From assembly GCA_001414485.1 (NCBI GenBank), contig LLEY01000056.1:62001-126000 (forward strand): DNA of 64,000 nucleotides. Reading direction: 5' to 3'. The stretch is from Calycina herbarum (Eukaryota > Ascomycota > Leotiomycetes > Helotiales > Pezizellaceae). Under the pieces are notes generated by a model. That model was not told the DNA's origin. It worked only from the letters and a program-made list of their open reading frames with translations, and did no database searches. The translations under genes and the position numbers were made by a program. Shown in pieces: positions 11,984-23,472 of the stretch (position 1 is its first letter; each line of letters opens with the position of its first letter).

Positions 11984-12957
11984 ATGTTGTCCTCTGCGAA
12001 ATCAGCCACTTCGTTGGCTCTGCGAGGTAAGCTCTCTCCCATCGCGAGAACGCCCCTCTTGCCACAAATATAATAGTACTGACCTCTCTCAACCACCAGC
12101 CAAGCCATCTTCGTTCCTAATCCCATACCGATCAATTGCAGCCATTTCATCCTCTTCTTCAAAGCCCGCGGCCGCTGTCTCGCAATACAATGTTCACGGA
12201 AACCCGGGTACGCCACGACCCATGAGCGTTACGGGGAAGGAAAAGCGCGAGGTCCCATTGCCTAGTCAGGAGGGAAAGAAGGGCTTTACGCAATACGCAT
12301 TGTACGTTTTTAGATTCTATAAAGCATGCGCCATCGATTTCGGGCTGTTTGGAGGTCAATTGGAGGGTGGCGAATATATCGAGATGTCAAGCTAACACGA
12401 CTTCTCACAGAACAACACTCGATCAAATAACCAATTGGGCACGTCAAGGCTCCCTCTGGCCCATGACCTTCGGACTCGCATGCTGCGCTATCGAAATGAT
12501 GCATCTCTCCACCCCACGATACGATCAGGATCGACTTGGTATAATTTTCCGAGCGTCCCCTCGTCAATCCGATGTCATGATCGTTGCTGGTACTCTGACG
12601 AATAAGATGGCGCCTGCTCTTCGACAGGTTTACGATCAGATGCCGGAGCCCAGATGGGTTATTTCGATGGGCAGTTGTGCGAATGGAGGGGGGTATTATC
12701 ATTATAGTTATAGTGTTACGAGGGGGTGTGATCGCATTGTTCCGGTGGATATTTATGTGCCTGGGTGTCCTCCTACTTCGGAGGCGTTGATGTATGGGAT
12801 CTTTCAGTTGCAGAAGAAGGTATGTTTGAGCTCTTTTCTTGCGGGTTGAATCTCTCAATTCGAGTTTGCCATTGATGAGACTCAATTTGAAGATTCTGAG
12901 GCTAACTATACACAGATGAGAACTACCAAGATCACTAGAATGTGGTACAGAAAGTAA
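11984..12957 (+). CDS. NDUFS7: NADH:ubiquinone oxidoreductase PSST subunit (NDUFS7), mitochondrial
   Basis: Four exons: 11984-12026, 12100-12301, 12411-12819 and 12916-12957, giving 231 aa. This complex I subunit carries iron-sulfur cluster N2 and helps form the ubiquinone site on the matrix arm. The N-terminus ([14 protein letters not shown] and onward) is rich in Ser, Arg and Ala with no acidic residues, a typical mitochondrial import signal. Cluster ligands are visible in [11 protein letters not shown] (two adjacent Cys), [15 protein letters not shown] and IYVPGCPP. The core after [20 protein letters not shown] is almost invariant in the family. The last exon encodes only 13 residues ([13 protein letters not shown]), matching the usual end of the protein. 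It lies head-to-tail with the cytidylyltransferase gene and is presumably transcribed separately. Confidence 0.96.
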
Positions 12958-13483
12958 AGGAGATAACGGGGAATTGAATTAGAGGGAGTGGGTTACGGAG
13001 GTCTCTTTTATTGTACAAAGTTTCAGACTGCATATAGTCGGATTGCATTGGCGTTCGTTTTTGCAGGAGATAAACAATACACAGGTATTAAAATCACCAA
13101 CGAGGTTCTGTCTTAGCCTCAAATCGGTTTCCTTATCTCTGAGTCTGTCTGTTTGGTTGAGGTGATAACCATTAGAAGGAGCTTGTCATCTTGCTCCTAC
13201 CCTACAATTATATTCGGTAGGTAATGGTGAGTATACTCCCATACTTACTCCCAATCGTCGCTTGGGCTTTACTAGAAGACCAATTTTAGAACCTCCTCAC
13301 TCAATAGCTTAGTGTTTGTTTATGTGGTACATCAGTTTATGATTTGCTTGGAGAACATAGGTTGGAAAACGGTGGCTTGACACGTGATGTTCCGATAGGC
13401 GGGCGATAAGAAAAATCGGACCCAAAAATGAAGCGTTGTAAAAATTAAAAAAGGTTACAATTCCAATTCATAAGGCTCAAGTC
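12958..13483. promoter_or_regulatory. Intergenic upstream of the Mpp10 gene
   Basis: About 525 bases. A CACGTGAT box lies at 13381-13388, roughly 100 bases before the Mpp10 start, and an A-rich tract (about 13437-13453) precedes the start codon. The box resembles bHLH/Cbf1-type sites; its use here is not shown by the sequence. Confidence 0.4.
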
Positions 13484-15742
13484 ATGGCCACAGTTGCCAG
13501 CACAAACTCCTCAGCGACATCAACCTCTCACACATTAACGGCTTTCCAACCCTCCACCACAATGACGAATTCAAATCCCAAATCCACCTCAATGGACTTC
13601 CTAAGCGCTCTCGCGCCCGCGAATCGCCATACCTTCATCGCACCCCCGGCCGAGTTAAACCAGAGCGCCTTGGGATTTGTAAAAGTGACTTTAGATGGAT
13701 TTGCAGGTCGATTGGGCGAGGAACAAAGTGCGAGGTTGAGGGAGGAGAGGAGGAAGAGGAAGAGAGGTGGGGCTGAGGGGGTGGATGGAGAGGTTCTTAA
13801 GATTCGCAAGGTGCATGTCGAGGGGTTTGGGGTGGAGCAGGTTTGGGAGCAGGCTAGGAGGGTTATTGATGCGCTGAGGGAGGATGCTGAGAAAGGACTA
13901 AAGGAGTTGGGTGGTGGGGAGGAAGAGGTGGGGATGGTGGAGTTTGGGGAGGATGGGGAGGATGGGGAGGATGGGGAGGATGGGTTTGAGGTTGGGAGTG
14001 AGGGGGAGAGTCTTGATGGAGAGGAAGAGGAAGATGAGGAAGCAGAGGATGGAATTGAAGATGAGAATGCGGAGGTCGATTTCGAGGGCATCGAGTCCGA
14101 TAACGAGGATATGCCTCTTGATTTTGAGGGCGAGGACGACTTCGAGGATGAAGACGAAGAGGCCTCAGATGAGGAACCTACGGGAATATTTGTTGAAGAC
14201 CCTGACAAACTTAACGATGGTTTTTTCTCGATCGATGAGTTTAACAAGCAAACGGAATTTCTCGAACAGCAAGACGCAGCTGCTGATCCATACACCGGCG
14301 AAGCAAGCGACGAAGAAGATATTGATTGGGACGCCAATCCTCTCACTATTCCAATAAAGGCTGTGTCAAGTTCAAAACGGGCTGCTGCCATGGATATTGA
14401 CGACGCCGAGGAAGACGAGGAGTCTGCTGAGGAAGAAGATGGACCAACTTTTGGAAATATGGATCTCAATGCCCCAGATGGCGAAAGCGACGAGGAAGAT
14501 GGGGACGCAGAAATGGAAGAAGACGACGACCCAGCCGGTGACAACACGAATGATGTTCTATACAAAGATTTCTTCGAGCCTCCGCCACGAAAAGCCGGAA
14601 AGGGGGAACGACAAGCGAATTTCCTAGAGAGACAATCGAAAAAGGTTAAATTTGCTGAGCCTGCTGATGATGAAGGTGGAATTGAACGAGCTATGGCTGA
14701 TGTTAGACGAGATTTGTTTGATGATTTATCAGACCAAGAAGATTCGGGAGATGCGTTATCAGATGTCGATGCAGGAGATGTCAAATCTAGACGGTCAGGG
14801 CATGAACGTCGACAGGCCAAACTTTCAGAGGAGATACGTCGTCTAGAAGCAGCATCAGTTGCAAAACGAGAGTGGACACTATCCGGTGAAGCTCGAGCTG
14901 CCGACCGACCTCAAAACTCCTTATTGGAACAGGATCTCGATTTTGAGCGTACAGGAAAACCAGTTCCGGTCATCACAGCCGAGGTCTCAGAAAGCATTGA
15001 AGAACTAATCAAACGCCGAATTTTGGCACAGGAATTCGATGAAGTTATTCGTCGACGTCCAGATTCATTATCTACTCCAGCAAACACTCGCCGTGGAGCC
15101 TTCGAATTGGATGATACCAAACCTCAGCAAAGTCTCGCAGAAATGTACGAGGAAGAGCATGTCAAAAACAACAACCCAGACACTTATATCAGCAAAGCCG
15201 ACGAGAAAGTACGACAAGAAGAAAAAGAGATCGAGGCGTTATGGAAAGATGTCAGTGCCAAACTCGACGCATTGAGCAGCTGGTCTTATAAGCCAAAACC
15301 TGCTGCTCCAAGTTTGACAGTTGTTGCGGATGTTGCGACTATCAGTATGGAAGATGCACAACCTACCACGTCTGCTGGTATCAATGGTGGCGATTCTATG
15401 TTGGCACCGCAAGAAATCTACAAAGCTGGGAAAGAAAAGGACTCTGTTAATAATGGGGAAATTGTGCTTAAGAGTGCAGCTCCTGTGGCTAGACAAGAAA
15501 TGACTCGGGAAGAGAAATTACGACGGAGGAGAAGAGAGAAGGAGAGGATTAAGAAGAGAGGTGGTGAGGAGATTGGGAATCGGGTGGAGTCTAAGAAGAC
15601 TAAGGGGAAGAGAGAGATGGTTGGGGACTTGAAGAAGGGTGGTGTTAAGGTTATCAATAAGAAGGGAGAGGTTACGAGTGTGGATGGTAATAAAGTGCAG
15701 GGTGATAGGGCGATGAATGGGGCTGGTGGGTTTAAGTTGTGA
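13484..15742 (+). CDS. mpp10: U3 snoRNP protein Mpp10 (SSU processome)
   Basis: Single uninterrupted frame of 752 aa. Mpp10 joins Imp3 and Imp4 on the U3 snoRNA and is needed for early pre-18S rRNA cleavages in the nucleolus. The N-terminal part has the family pattern, with KIRKVHVEGFGVEQVWEQ. It is followed by long acidic stretches (about residues 145-350) that include four GED repeats encoded by a 9-base tandem repeat near 13945-13981. The conserved C-terminal half includes DVLYKDFFEPP, FLERQSKKVKF, HERRQAKLSEEIRRLE, REWTLSGEA, RPQNSLLEQDLDFER, RRILAQEFDEVIRR and LAEMYEEEH. A very basic tail (REEKLRRRRREKERIKK) ends the protein. The acidic strand creates a 430-codon serine-rich frame on the opposite strand, which is a composition artefact. 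Confidence 0.95.
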   Translation: MATVASTNSSATSTSHTLTAFQPSTTMTNSNPKSTSMDFLSALAPANRHTFIAPPAELNQSALGFVKVTLDGFAGRLGEEQSARLREERRKRKRGGAEGVDGEVLKIRKVHVEGFGVEQVWEQARRVIDALREDAEKGLKELGGGEEEVGMVEFGEDGEDGEDGEDGFEVGSEGESLDGEEEEDEEAEDGIEDENAEVDFEGIESDNEDMPLDFEGEDDFEDEDEEASDEEPTGIFVEDPDKLNDGFFSIDEFNKQTEFLEQQDAAADPYTGEASDEEDIDWDANPLTIPIKAVSSSKRAAAMDIDDAEEDEESAEEEDGPTFGNMDLNAPDGESDEEDGDAEMEEDDDPAGDNTNDVLYKDFFEPPPRKAGKGERQANFLERQSKKVKFAEPADDEGGIERAMADVRRDLFDDLSDQEDSGDALSDVDAGDVKSRRSGHERRQAKLSEEIRRLEAASVAKREWTLSGEARAADRPQNSLLEQDLDFERTGKPVPVITAEVSESIEELIKRRILAQEFDEVIRRRPDSLSTPANTRRGAFELDDTKPQQSLAEMYEEEHVKNNNPDTYISKADEKVRQEEKEIEALWKDVSAKLDALSSWSYKPKPAAPSLTVVADVATISMEDAQPTTSAGINGGDSMLAPQEIYKAGKEKDSVNNGEIVLKSAAPVARQEMTREEKLRRRRREKERIKKRGGEEIGNRVESKKTKGKREMVGDLKKGGVKVINKKGEVTSVDGNKVQGDRAMNGAGGFKL

Positions 15743-16036
15743 TATGAGTAGACAGGGACCGAATAAAAAATGTTTATATATGGCCCCAGTTCTCATGATC
15801 ATTTTGCTAGTCGCAAAGGGAGTAGTCATAGGAGGGGTGGTCCCAGTGGGGCTTCCATTGGCACATCTGTATGTACCAGGGTGACAAATGGATGGAGGGG
15901 CACTTGATGTTTAATAAACCACTTTAATATCTCCCACATCATCCCAACCCTTCATTTATTTACCTTCAAAACTTCAACTCTTGTTCATTTCAATTCAACT
16001 TTTCCCCATCCTATCTCCAACCCACCATCCACAACT
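15743..16036. other. Short intergenic region
   Basis: About 290 bases with the Mpp10 3' UTR and a C/T-rich leader in front of the dehydrogenase start. No other feature is visible. Confidence 0.5.
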
Positions 16037-17697
16037 ATGGCAGCACCAGGCGAATCCTACCGTCTCGCCTTCCCACCTAGTCCCAAACCCCACATCTCGA
16101 CCGGACTTCCCTTCCCAGCAGCCTGCGCCCATCACATCACCAATACCTTCAAAGCCTCAAGAGTCTACGTCATCGTCTCGAATTCCATCTCTAAAACCTC
16201 CAATTTCTCGGAATTAGAAAAGGCGCTGGGAGATAAGATCGTGGGCGTGAGGAGGGGGATCAAGCCCCACACTCCGTGGGATGAGGTATTGGAGATTGTG
16301 GAGGAGGTTAGGGTGAAGGAGGTGGATGTTATTGTAACGCTTGGAGCGGGGAGCTTGACTGATGGGGCGAAGGTTGTTGTTTTTGTGAGTTGCGGTTTTC
16401 TTTTTTGGGGTTTGGAGGGTTCGGTGAACCAGGGTTGGTGAGGAGTTTGTGAGGAAGGAGGGAGGGTTCAAGTCCAGTACATTGATGGCGCGAGGGAAGC
16501 GACGTCATGCTTTGTCTCCTGTCCAGCAAGATACCCGACGGGCGGGTTAAGGGTTTAGTTCAAGGTCGTTCCTTCCCTGACTTAAACTCGACCTCTCACC
16601 TCTCGACAGCGTAACTCCTTCCCTCTCCGTCTTGGATTCCTCTTGGCCTCCCGAACTCAGCACGAGGGGATTTTGTCTCAAGCATGGACCAGAATTTCCG
16701 TTATTGTCACTTTTGGGGTGTTGAAGTCAAGGACTCAAAGTCCTTCCTTCCTTGATTTTACCTTGTCCCTCGAGACAGTTACTTACACGGAATATAGGCA
16801 TTAGCAAACAACGTCTCAACCCTAGAAGACCTCGCAAAGTTACCCACAGATGTCAAAACGCCTAACTTAAATCCCCCAATACTCCCAGTAATCAACATCC
16901 CCACCTCCCTCTCGGGTGGAGAATACAGTCCCTTCGCTGGAGCAACAGATCTGCGGAACCACCACAAAGCAGCCTTCTCCCATCCTCAAATGGGAGCAGA
17001 CCTCATAATCCTCGATCCCGTCCTCTCCATCTCAACACCCGCTCAAATCTGGCTCTCCACTGGTATCCGTGCCGTAGACCATTGTGTAGAAGGTCTCTGT
17101 TCTCTTGATGCTAACGTAAGTCCCACCACGGACGCTGCTTTCGCAGAAGGGTTGAAACTACTTGTTTCCAACCTTTTAATTACAAAAAAAGAATGGGAGA
17201 ATGAGGATGCGAGATTGGGTGAGATGCTGGGCGTTGTAGAGGCTATGGGTCCGTTACTTGGGGATAGTGTTATACCTATGGGAGCAAGTCATGGAATTGG
17301 ACATCAACTTGGTCCATTGGGGGTTGGTCATGGGGAAACGAGTTGTATCTTACTTCCTGCGGTCTTGAAGTGGAATTTTTTGAACGGGGATGAGAAAGTA
17401 AAAACAGCGCAGAAGAAGGTTTTGGACGTGCTTTGGGGGGAGGAAAGTGTAGTGAAGGTTTTGGAGAACAGGGGTCTCAAGAAAGGAGAGGCGGATGTGG
17501 GGGATTGTGTGGATGCTATTATTCGGGAGTTGGGGATGCCGAGGAGCTTGAAGGAGGTGGGTGTTGGGAGGGATAAGTTGGATGGGTTGGCGGTTAATAG
17601 TTTGAAGGATAGGTGGGTGAGGACGAATCCTATTCCCTTGCTTGAGAAAAAGCAAGTATTGGAGGTTTTGGACTTGGTGGTTGGTGATGAGGAGTGA
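16037..17697 (+). CDS. Iron-type alcohol dehydrogenase / maleylacetate-reductase-like oxidoreductase
   Basis: Two exons, 16037-16384 and 16798-17697, give 415 aa. The N-terminal half has the Rossmann-like NAD(P) domain with VIVTLGAGSLTDGAKVV (the GAGSxxD dinucleotide-binding motif). The C-terminal helical domain carries metal-site histidines in GIRAVDHCVEGLCS and GASHGIGHQLGPLGVGHGETSC. The GGEYSPFAGAT segment and the spacing resemble maleylacetate reductases and related fungal Fe-ADH proteins, which act on small carbonyl substrates. The real substrate cannot be read from sequence. The single 413-nt intron (GTGAGT...ATATAG) is longer than most here and contains two similar pyrimidine-rich stretches, each ending in a CGACAG/CGAGACAG-like sequence. 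No pathway neighbours are present, so a catabolic role is only a family-based inference. Confidence 0.88.
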
Positions 17698-20600
17698 GAC
17701 TTTAGATTGAAAATGATAGTGGTCCTCTTTTTTCTCCTCTTCAAGTCTTCTAAGGTGTTTGGAAAAGGCTGTATATAGCACAATCCTAGGCTTTCAACTC
17801 TACCTTTCTTCGTTGTTCCAAAGATTCTTGGATCAAAGACTCTGGGATAATATGGAGTTATATTCGAAAAAATCAAGACGCTCGGTCGTTTTGGATGATT
17901 CTCCAAGACTCGGCTTGGAAGTGTTACTATATATGTTCAAATAAGCGAGCCAGGGGTATCGAGTCAATTTTTATTTTGTTAGTACGCAGCAGAATCCTAA
18001 ATTTATTGATTCGAGATTTTTAGAATCGTCTCAGGAGTGCCCCTCCGTACTCCTCTTAATCTCAGTGAACAGCCCCTCAAAGGGGCCCTGCCAATAAAGC
18101 ACCACTAGGGGGAGGATATGTTATCATATAACTTTACATACTAACATCTACTGGTGAAGCCCCTATATTGTCTGATGGGTGAAATCCTTGCCCCCTTCAA
18201 GCTTTGCCTTCTTTTTTTCTTTTTTGTATGAATTAAAAATGCTTCTTTGGAAGAAATAATTTTCTAAGGATAGTTTGTCGCTGGGAGACTTTTGTTCCAG
18301 CCTGCCAAGACCTATAGGAAATCACAACCGCATTTCGTGCGTCCATTTAGCAAATTATAGAAATTGTAATTTCTTTCATTTGATGCTACTTTTGAAAGAT
18401 TTCAGTGAGTGGTTAATTTGTTATGAACTTTTGAATAGAATGACTTTAGATTCTTCTTGGTGAGGAGCACGCACGGCTTATGAGACCTAGCCTAAGAAAA
18501 CTACTTTCTGTGAAATTATTATTTTATTTTTTTGAAAAAAGACGCAAACTATATCAACAAGGTAATTAGAAGTGTACAATTACTGTTAAGTCACCTGTCA
18601 TATACTCAAGACTTACACTTCATTGCCTACCTAAAGAAAAATACAGGTATTCATCTGGGAATTGCCTCTCTCGCTAGATTGTCCACTGCAAAGAAGATCA
18701 CTTAGAAGTTCCTTGCTTCAGACTGGTTTGTCCAAACATCTAAAGCTTGAGAGTCTTTACTACTATACTAAATAAAAGGTAATTTAAGAGTCACTCCAAA
18801 GTAGGTAGGTTATTTTGCACTTCCCAAAACTTAGTCAATTCTAGCCATGTTCAGTTTTAGCATAGTCAGTTTTCAACGCGGTTGCTTTTTTGTTGTGGGA
18901 GACTTTTTTGGAGAGAGAGAGAGAAGTGGTGTCTATATTTTGGACCTTGAGCACTATCAGCTTATACTGGAATTTGGGGAACTTCTTGACGAGATTAGAG
19001 AGTCAGTTGTTCGGGACGCATTTTGAAGGAACTTTTGTATCTTGAGAAAACACGCTGGCAGTTACTCCAAGCAGCTTCATGCGCTGGGTATTTTCAGTTG
19101 CATATGGTAAACTTTGTTCACTCCTAGTGAAACTGACTAATTATACTGGTAGATGCTCCTAGAATTTCTAATTAAAAACCCTAACAATATTTCCCAGGGG
19201 CTAAAACACGAGGGATTTGAGAGAAATTCATAGTTACTTAGTTTACTAATTTTAATTGTTTCAACTTCGTTGAGCAATTTGGCTGAGTAAATCTCCGAGT
19301 ACCGATTCTTATCTTCGGAACTTTACTCGACGATTTTCATTTTTCTAAGTTGTTAACATATTTTAATAAAACAATCAAACTGCCAAGTAAAATCTGTAAT
19401 TTTCGGAACTGTGTTCGATTATTTTTATTATTCCAAATTAGTTGAAATATTAGAATAAATGAATGATTTTCTGAAGAGAAAATTCATCTTTACTTCAACT
19501 TTCAAGGGGAACATAGAGTTCGTTCGGATCATTCCAAATATTCCTCATATCTGAAAACGCCTTCCTCATGTAGAAGCCCGAGGAGAGGAGAACATTGTAA
19601 AAGCTACGAAACTTCATCGTTCGAGCGAGAACTGTCAGTGAAAGGAAGGTTGATTACCACAGCGTATTCTCACCGACTGATAGCGCAGTCTTTCAGACCC
19701 CACCCAACCGCTGAAACAAATAGTCAAGGAAGGGCCGAGTTGAAATTGTTGAGAGACAGCTTTGAGCTGCAATGCTGCTAGAGGGGAAGAAAACAGCTTA
19801 CAAGAAGAAAGAAACAATCAATGACAGGCAGACAACAACAAGTAAACGTAATGCAAAACAGAAACCAATAAGACCGAGAAAGACTCTAAAACAGATTAGA
19901 CTCGCGCCTATCTCGTACGACTTGTCAAGGGAACCCTACCGTAGAACAGATCCCTGGATTCAGAGATGTAGTCAAAGCGAATCCGGGGACCCCGTCCTGG
20001 ACGTTAACAGTTTTATGACTAGGAAAGTACAAACTGGCTCCAAATCATGAATCGAGAAAGCCAGTAAGAACTTCATGATAACGCAACATCAATTCGATAT
20101 AGGTAGGAATCATGGTTGGACCGACAAACGGGGCTCCTGTATTTGAACATGATAAACTCATTGGACACTATTCAGCCACAGATACTGGAATTGAGAGGTT
20201 TCTGGAGAATTTCGGCCCTATCATTTTAGTTCCCCCGCGCCACACGTTTGACTATGGGGATGTGGAGGAGATTCTGGAGAGATTCCAAGCTGGGGGTTCT
20301 AGAAGTCGTCTAGCGCGTTTTCATTACAGAGCCTCGGGTGGACTTGGTGTTGGTTTTGAGGAAAGAGGGCGAGAAATCCAGCGATGGCTTTTTCTTGGTA
20401 CCCGTGCACGCTAGTCTCCCTCAACGACAAGCTCGTCCACCTGCTTCTCGCCACCAACCCTTTTGAATTACCGCATTGCAGCATAGCACTCTTCGGATAT
20501 TCCCATCGCTTTCTGGTGGTGGTTATGGCGTCGTCTTACCCTTACCTGCATCTCAACATAGCAGTAAACGGTCGCGGGCTTCTTCCCGCGACCTGCCATC

Positions 20601-21752
20601 ACCAGCCATCTCCTTTTCAATTCCGTAATTTCGCTTGTGTGGCGATCGTCAAGATCTATGATGCTGAGTGACGACCGAAAAACACCCACGCGACCTCTCC
20701 AACCCACATGGCGTTGAAACATTTCCTGCGAGCTCCTTGAGACTTTCATGACTTGTAAACAAGAAGAGTCCCGCCCCCCTCTCCAAGTCTGGGGCAAAGT
20801 AGGCGAGCGGCGATCAAAGTTGCGGGGAAGTAGCCTCACAATGCTTGACTGAAAACCGCCTAATCTAGCTGTCCTCTAAAAAGAGCTCCTAACCCGGGTA
20901 GGATGATCAAAAGAGCTTAGCTTAGTGGCGTCGGGGGTTTTCCTTGCGAGAGCTGCATTAGCTCCTGACGACTGGCCAATATCAACTGCAGGCGGACGAG
21001 GCCTAGCCTTCCGATCTTGCAGCAAGCTTTTCGACATCGTCTATCGATCAAGAACGCTTTCAATGGAAGTCGTTCTGGGAAAATGCCTACTACCGTAACT
21101 ACAGAGTGTCCTTTCTATTTAGGGTTCATATATCATGTTACTTGCTCGGCTTGTCGAGTACTGCTACATGATACAGGCTTTCTGCATCCTGGCACGAGAA
21201 TCCCATGCTAGATCTTGTCCTTGTAGCCTCAATAACATGGGGGTTTCCCGAACCCCAACAATGCCATACTACGCTACTCGCGTCGACACTAATGCTTCCT
21301 CTAATGTCAGCCAAGCAGCCGAGACACATGGGGTATGCATATCATGAACTGCCATATCTGCAAAACCAACTAAAGATCCCGTGTCGCGGCTCCGGATCTA
21401 ATTTGTGTCTCCTCAAAACCCTCTTTTCTGGTACACGGCATGGCCGATGTCTTCGGGATTCTTCGCGCTTGTCTACGCTGGGCCTTAGCTTGACGCATGT
21501 ACTCGACGGTGTCATGCACAGCGAAACCTTCAGCGAGATCTCCCTTCCGACTAGTAGTAGTTCTCGTCCAGTCGTTGATGAATTCGACCTTTCAATATCT
21601 CCAAAGGATATCAGGTATAAGTATCACACATTCCCTCACTTGGATTTGGGCATCAACAGATCAATTATCCTTCATAACTTCACCTTCATCACTTTCCAAC
21701 CTCTCTCGTTAAACAAAACCACCCTACCGAAGAACATATCCCATCTGTCAAG
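17698..21752. other. Gene-poor 4-kb region
   Basis: The largest gap in the gene-rich half. It is AT-rich between about 18,000 and 19,600, has a GA repeat near 18,912-18,925, and has a diverged direct duplication of about 65 bases (19,311-19,377 and 19,402-19,466). Sequence from about 20,100 to 20,850 is richer in GC and has overlapping open frames on both strands (for example a 100-codon frame at 20,112), none with a recognisable domain. The last kilobase is probably the promoter and leader of the transporter gene. No intact gene could be supported. Confidence 0.5.
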
Positions 21753-23472
21753 ATGTTTGGCAAGAAGGAGGAACCAGAAATCAAGGAGGTAACAACACCA
21801 TTGATCACCTTCACCTTCCATCACACACTTACATTTTTTGAAGGTCCTTGGCCAACGTCGACCATCCGCCGTCGAAGCCATGAACAACACTCACAGAATG
21901 TCGGTTTCAAACCAAGGTTTGACGGGTGCTTCTGCCTTGACTGTTCGCCAATCGATCTACCCAATTACCTTGGTCACCATCCTTTTCTTCTTGTGGGGTA
22001 TGCAACTTCCTGTCTCCTCACTTTTACCAATCTAACTCGATCTACAGGTTTTGCCTACGGTCTCTTGGACGTTCTCAATGCCAAGTTTCAAACCGCTCTC
22101 AACATCACTGCAGCAAAAGCCGGCGGTCTCCAGGGTGCTTATTTTGGAGCTTACTTTATTGGTCCTCTCACCTATTCAGGATGGATTGTCAGGAAATTCG
22201 GTTACCGCTGGACATTCATCGTCGGTCTTTGCATCTACGGCGTAGGAGCACTCATGTTTTGGCCTTCCGCAGTCTATCGAAGCTTCCCAGGTTTCTGTGG
22301 CAGTCTTTTCATCGTCGGATCTGGATTGTCAACTCTCGAGACCAGCGCCAATCCATTCATTGCCACTTGCGGACCTCCAAGACTCTCTGAATTCCGTTTG
22401 GAGTTGTCTCAATCTTTCCAGGCTGTCGGCTCGGTCATGGCGCCACTTCTCGCATCCCGTGTTTTCTTCAGTCATACCGATCCAACTGATTTGAGCAAAG
22501 TACAATGGACCTACCTTGGTATTGCTGCTTTTGTCTTTCTCTTGGCTATAGTTTTTTTCTTCTCGCCACTTCCAGAAGTTACGGATGCAGATATGGCTTT
22601 GCAAGCTGAGCAATGCTCTGGATTGACCGGTTATGTATGATCCCCATTCCAACTATTCTTGACTAGTCATCTAACAGAAAAAAAGGTCGACAAACCAATG
22701 CGCAGACAATACAAGCTAATGTTCGGTGTTGCGGCACAATTTTGTTACGTTGGCGCTCAGGTACGTCTTCTTTAAAAAAGAAAAACCCCCCGAATCTCAA
22801 ATGTATACCAATGGCGATCAGGTTGGTGTTGCTGCAAATTTCATCAGATACGCCGAAGAATCAGCAGGTATCTCTGAAGCTGCCGGTTCCGATCGTTACG
22901 CTATTGGTCAAGGTCTTTTCGCCATTGGTCGTTTCGCAGCTGCTGGTCTCATGATGATTGTCAAGCCCCGTCTCGTTCTACTTGTGTTCATGAGTGCCAT
23001 CATGATTTTCATCGCTCTCGCTATTGGAATCAAGGGTGAAGCAGGAGTAGCATTCCTCTCACTCGTCTTGTTTTTCGAATCCTGCATCTTCCCCACCATC
23101 TTCACCCTGTCTATCCGCGGTTTGGGTCGTCACACCAAGCGTGGATCTTCATGGATCGTCGCATCCGTCTGTGGGGGTGCTCTGTTCCCCTCATTGACTG
23201 GTCTGCTCGCCGACAAAAAGGGCTATCATATTTCAATGACTGTTCCTCTTGTTGGATTCTTCGTCGCCTTCGCATTCCCCATCTATCTCAACACTTTCTG
23301 CCGAAAGGAACTCGATGGCTTTAGTGCGACAAAGATCGGATATACAGATAGTGATGGTTCCGGTGTCATTGGTGATGCCGGCACATCAGAGGGGAGAAGA
23401 CCAAGTGTTACGATGGCCGAGAAGGGAGGAGCTGAGCAATTGGAGGTTTATAACTCTATCGAAAAAAGATAG
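21753..23472 (+). CDS. MFS sugar transporter, FHS (fucose/glucose-galactose permease) type
   Basis: Five exons: 21753-21788, 21844-21997, 22048-22634, 22686-22760 and 22822-23472, giving 500 aa. After a short cytoplasmic N-terminus the first membrane helix is SIYPITLVTILFFLWGFAYGLLDVLNAKF, the signature start of FucP-like permeases. GAYFGAYFIGPLTYSGWIVRKFGYRW follows, with the MFS loop 2-3 motif reduced to RKFGYRW. About twelve hydrophobic segments can be counted, split by a central loop around VDKPMRRQYKLMFG. ETSANPFIATCGPP is another family pattern. Members import monosaccharides such as L-fucose, glucose, galactose or GlcNAc by proton symport; the substrate here is not determined. The C-terminal 40 residues are hydrophilic and Gly/Ser/Glu-rich. 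Splice sites were chosen to keep conserved helices intact. Confidence 0.9.

Noticed and set aside
13528..14820. 430-codon serine-rich frame on the minus strand
   Set aside because: It is the complement of the acidic GA-rich codons of Mpp10 (GAG/GAA/GAT read as CTC/TTC/ATC on the other strand); the translation is almost pure Ser/Pro/Thr and has no domain.
16460..16480. T-loop-like GGTTCAAGTCC suggesting a tRNA
   Set aside because: No acceptor stem, D-loop or anticodon arm can be formed around it; it lies in the dehydrogenase intron.
20112..20414. Possible 100-aa gene
   Set aside because: No similarity to any family I know; overlapping open frames of similar size exist on both strands, so openness is not informative here.
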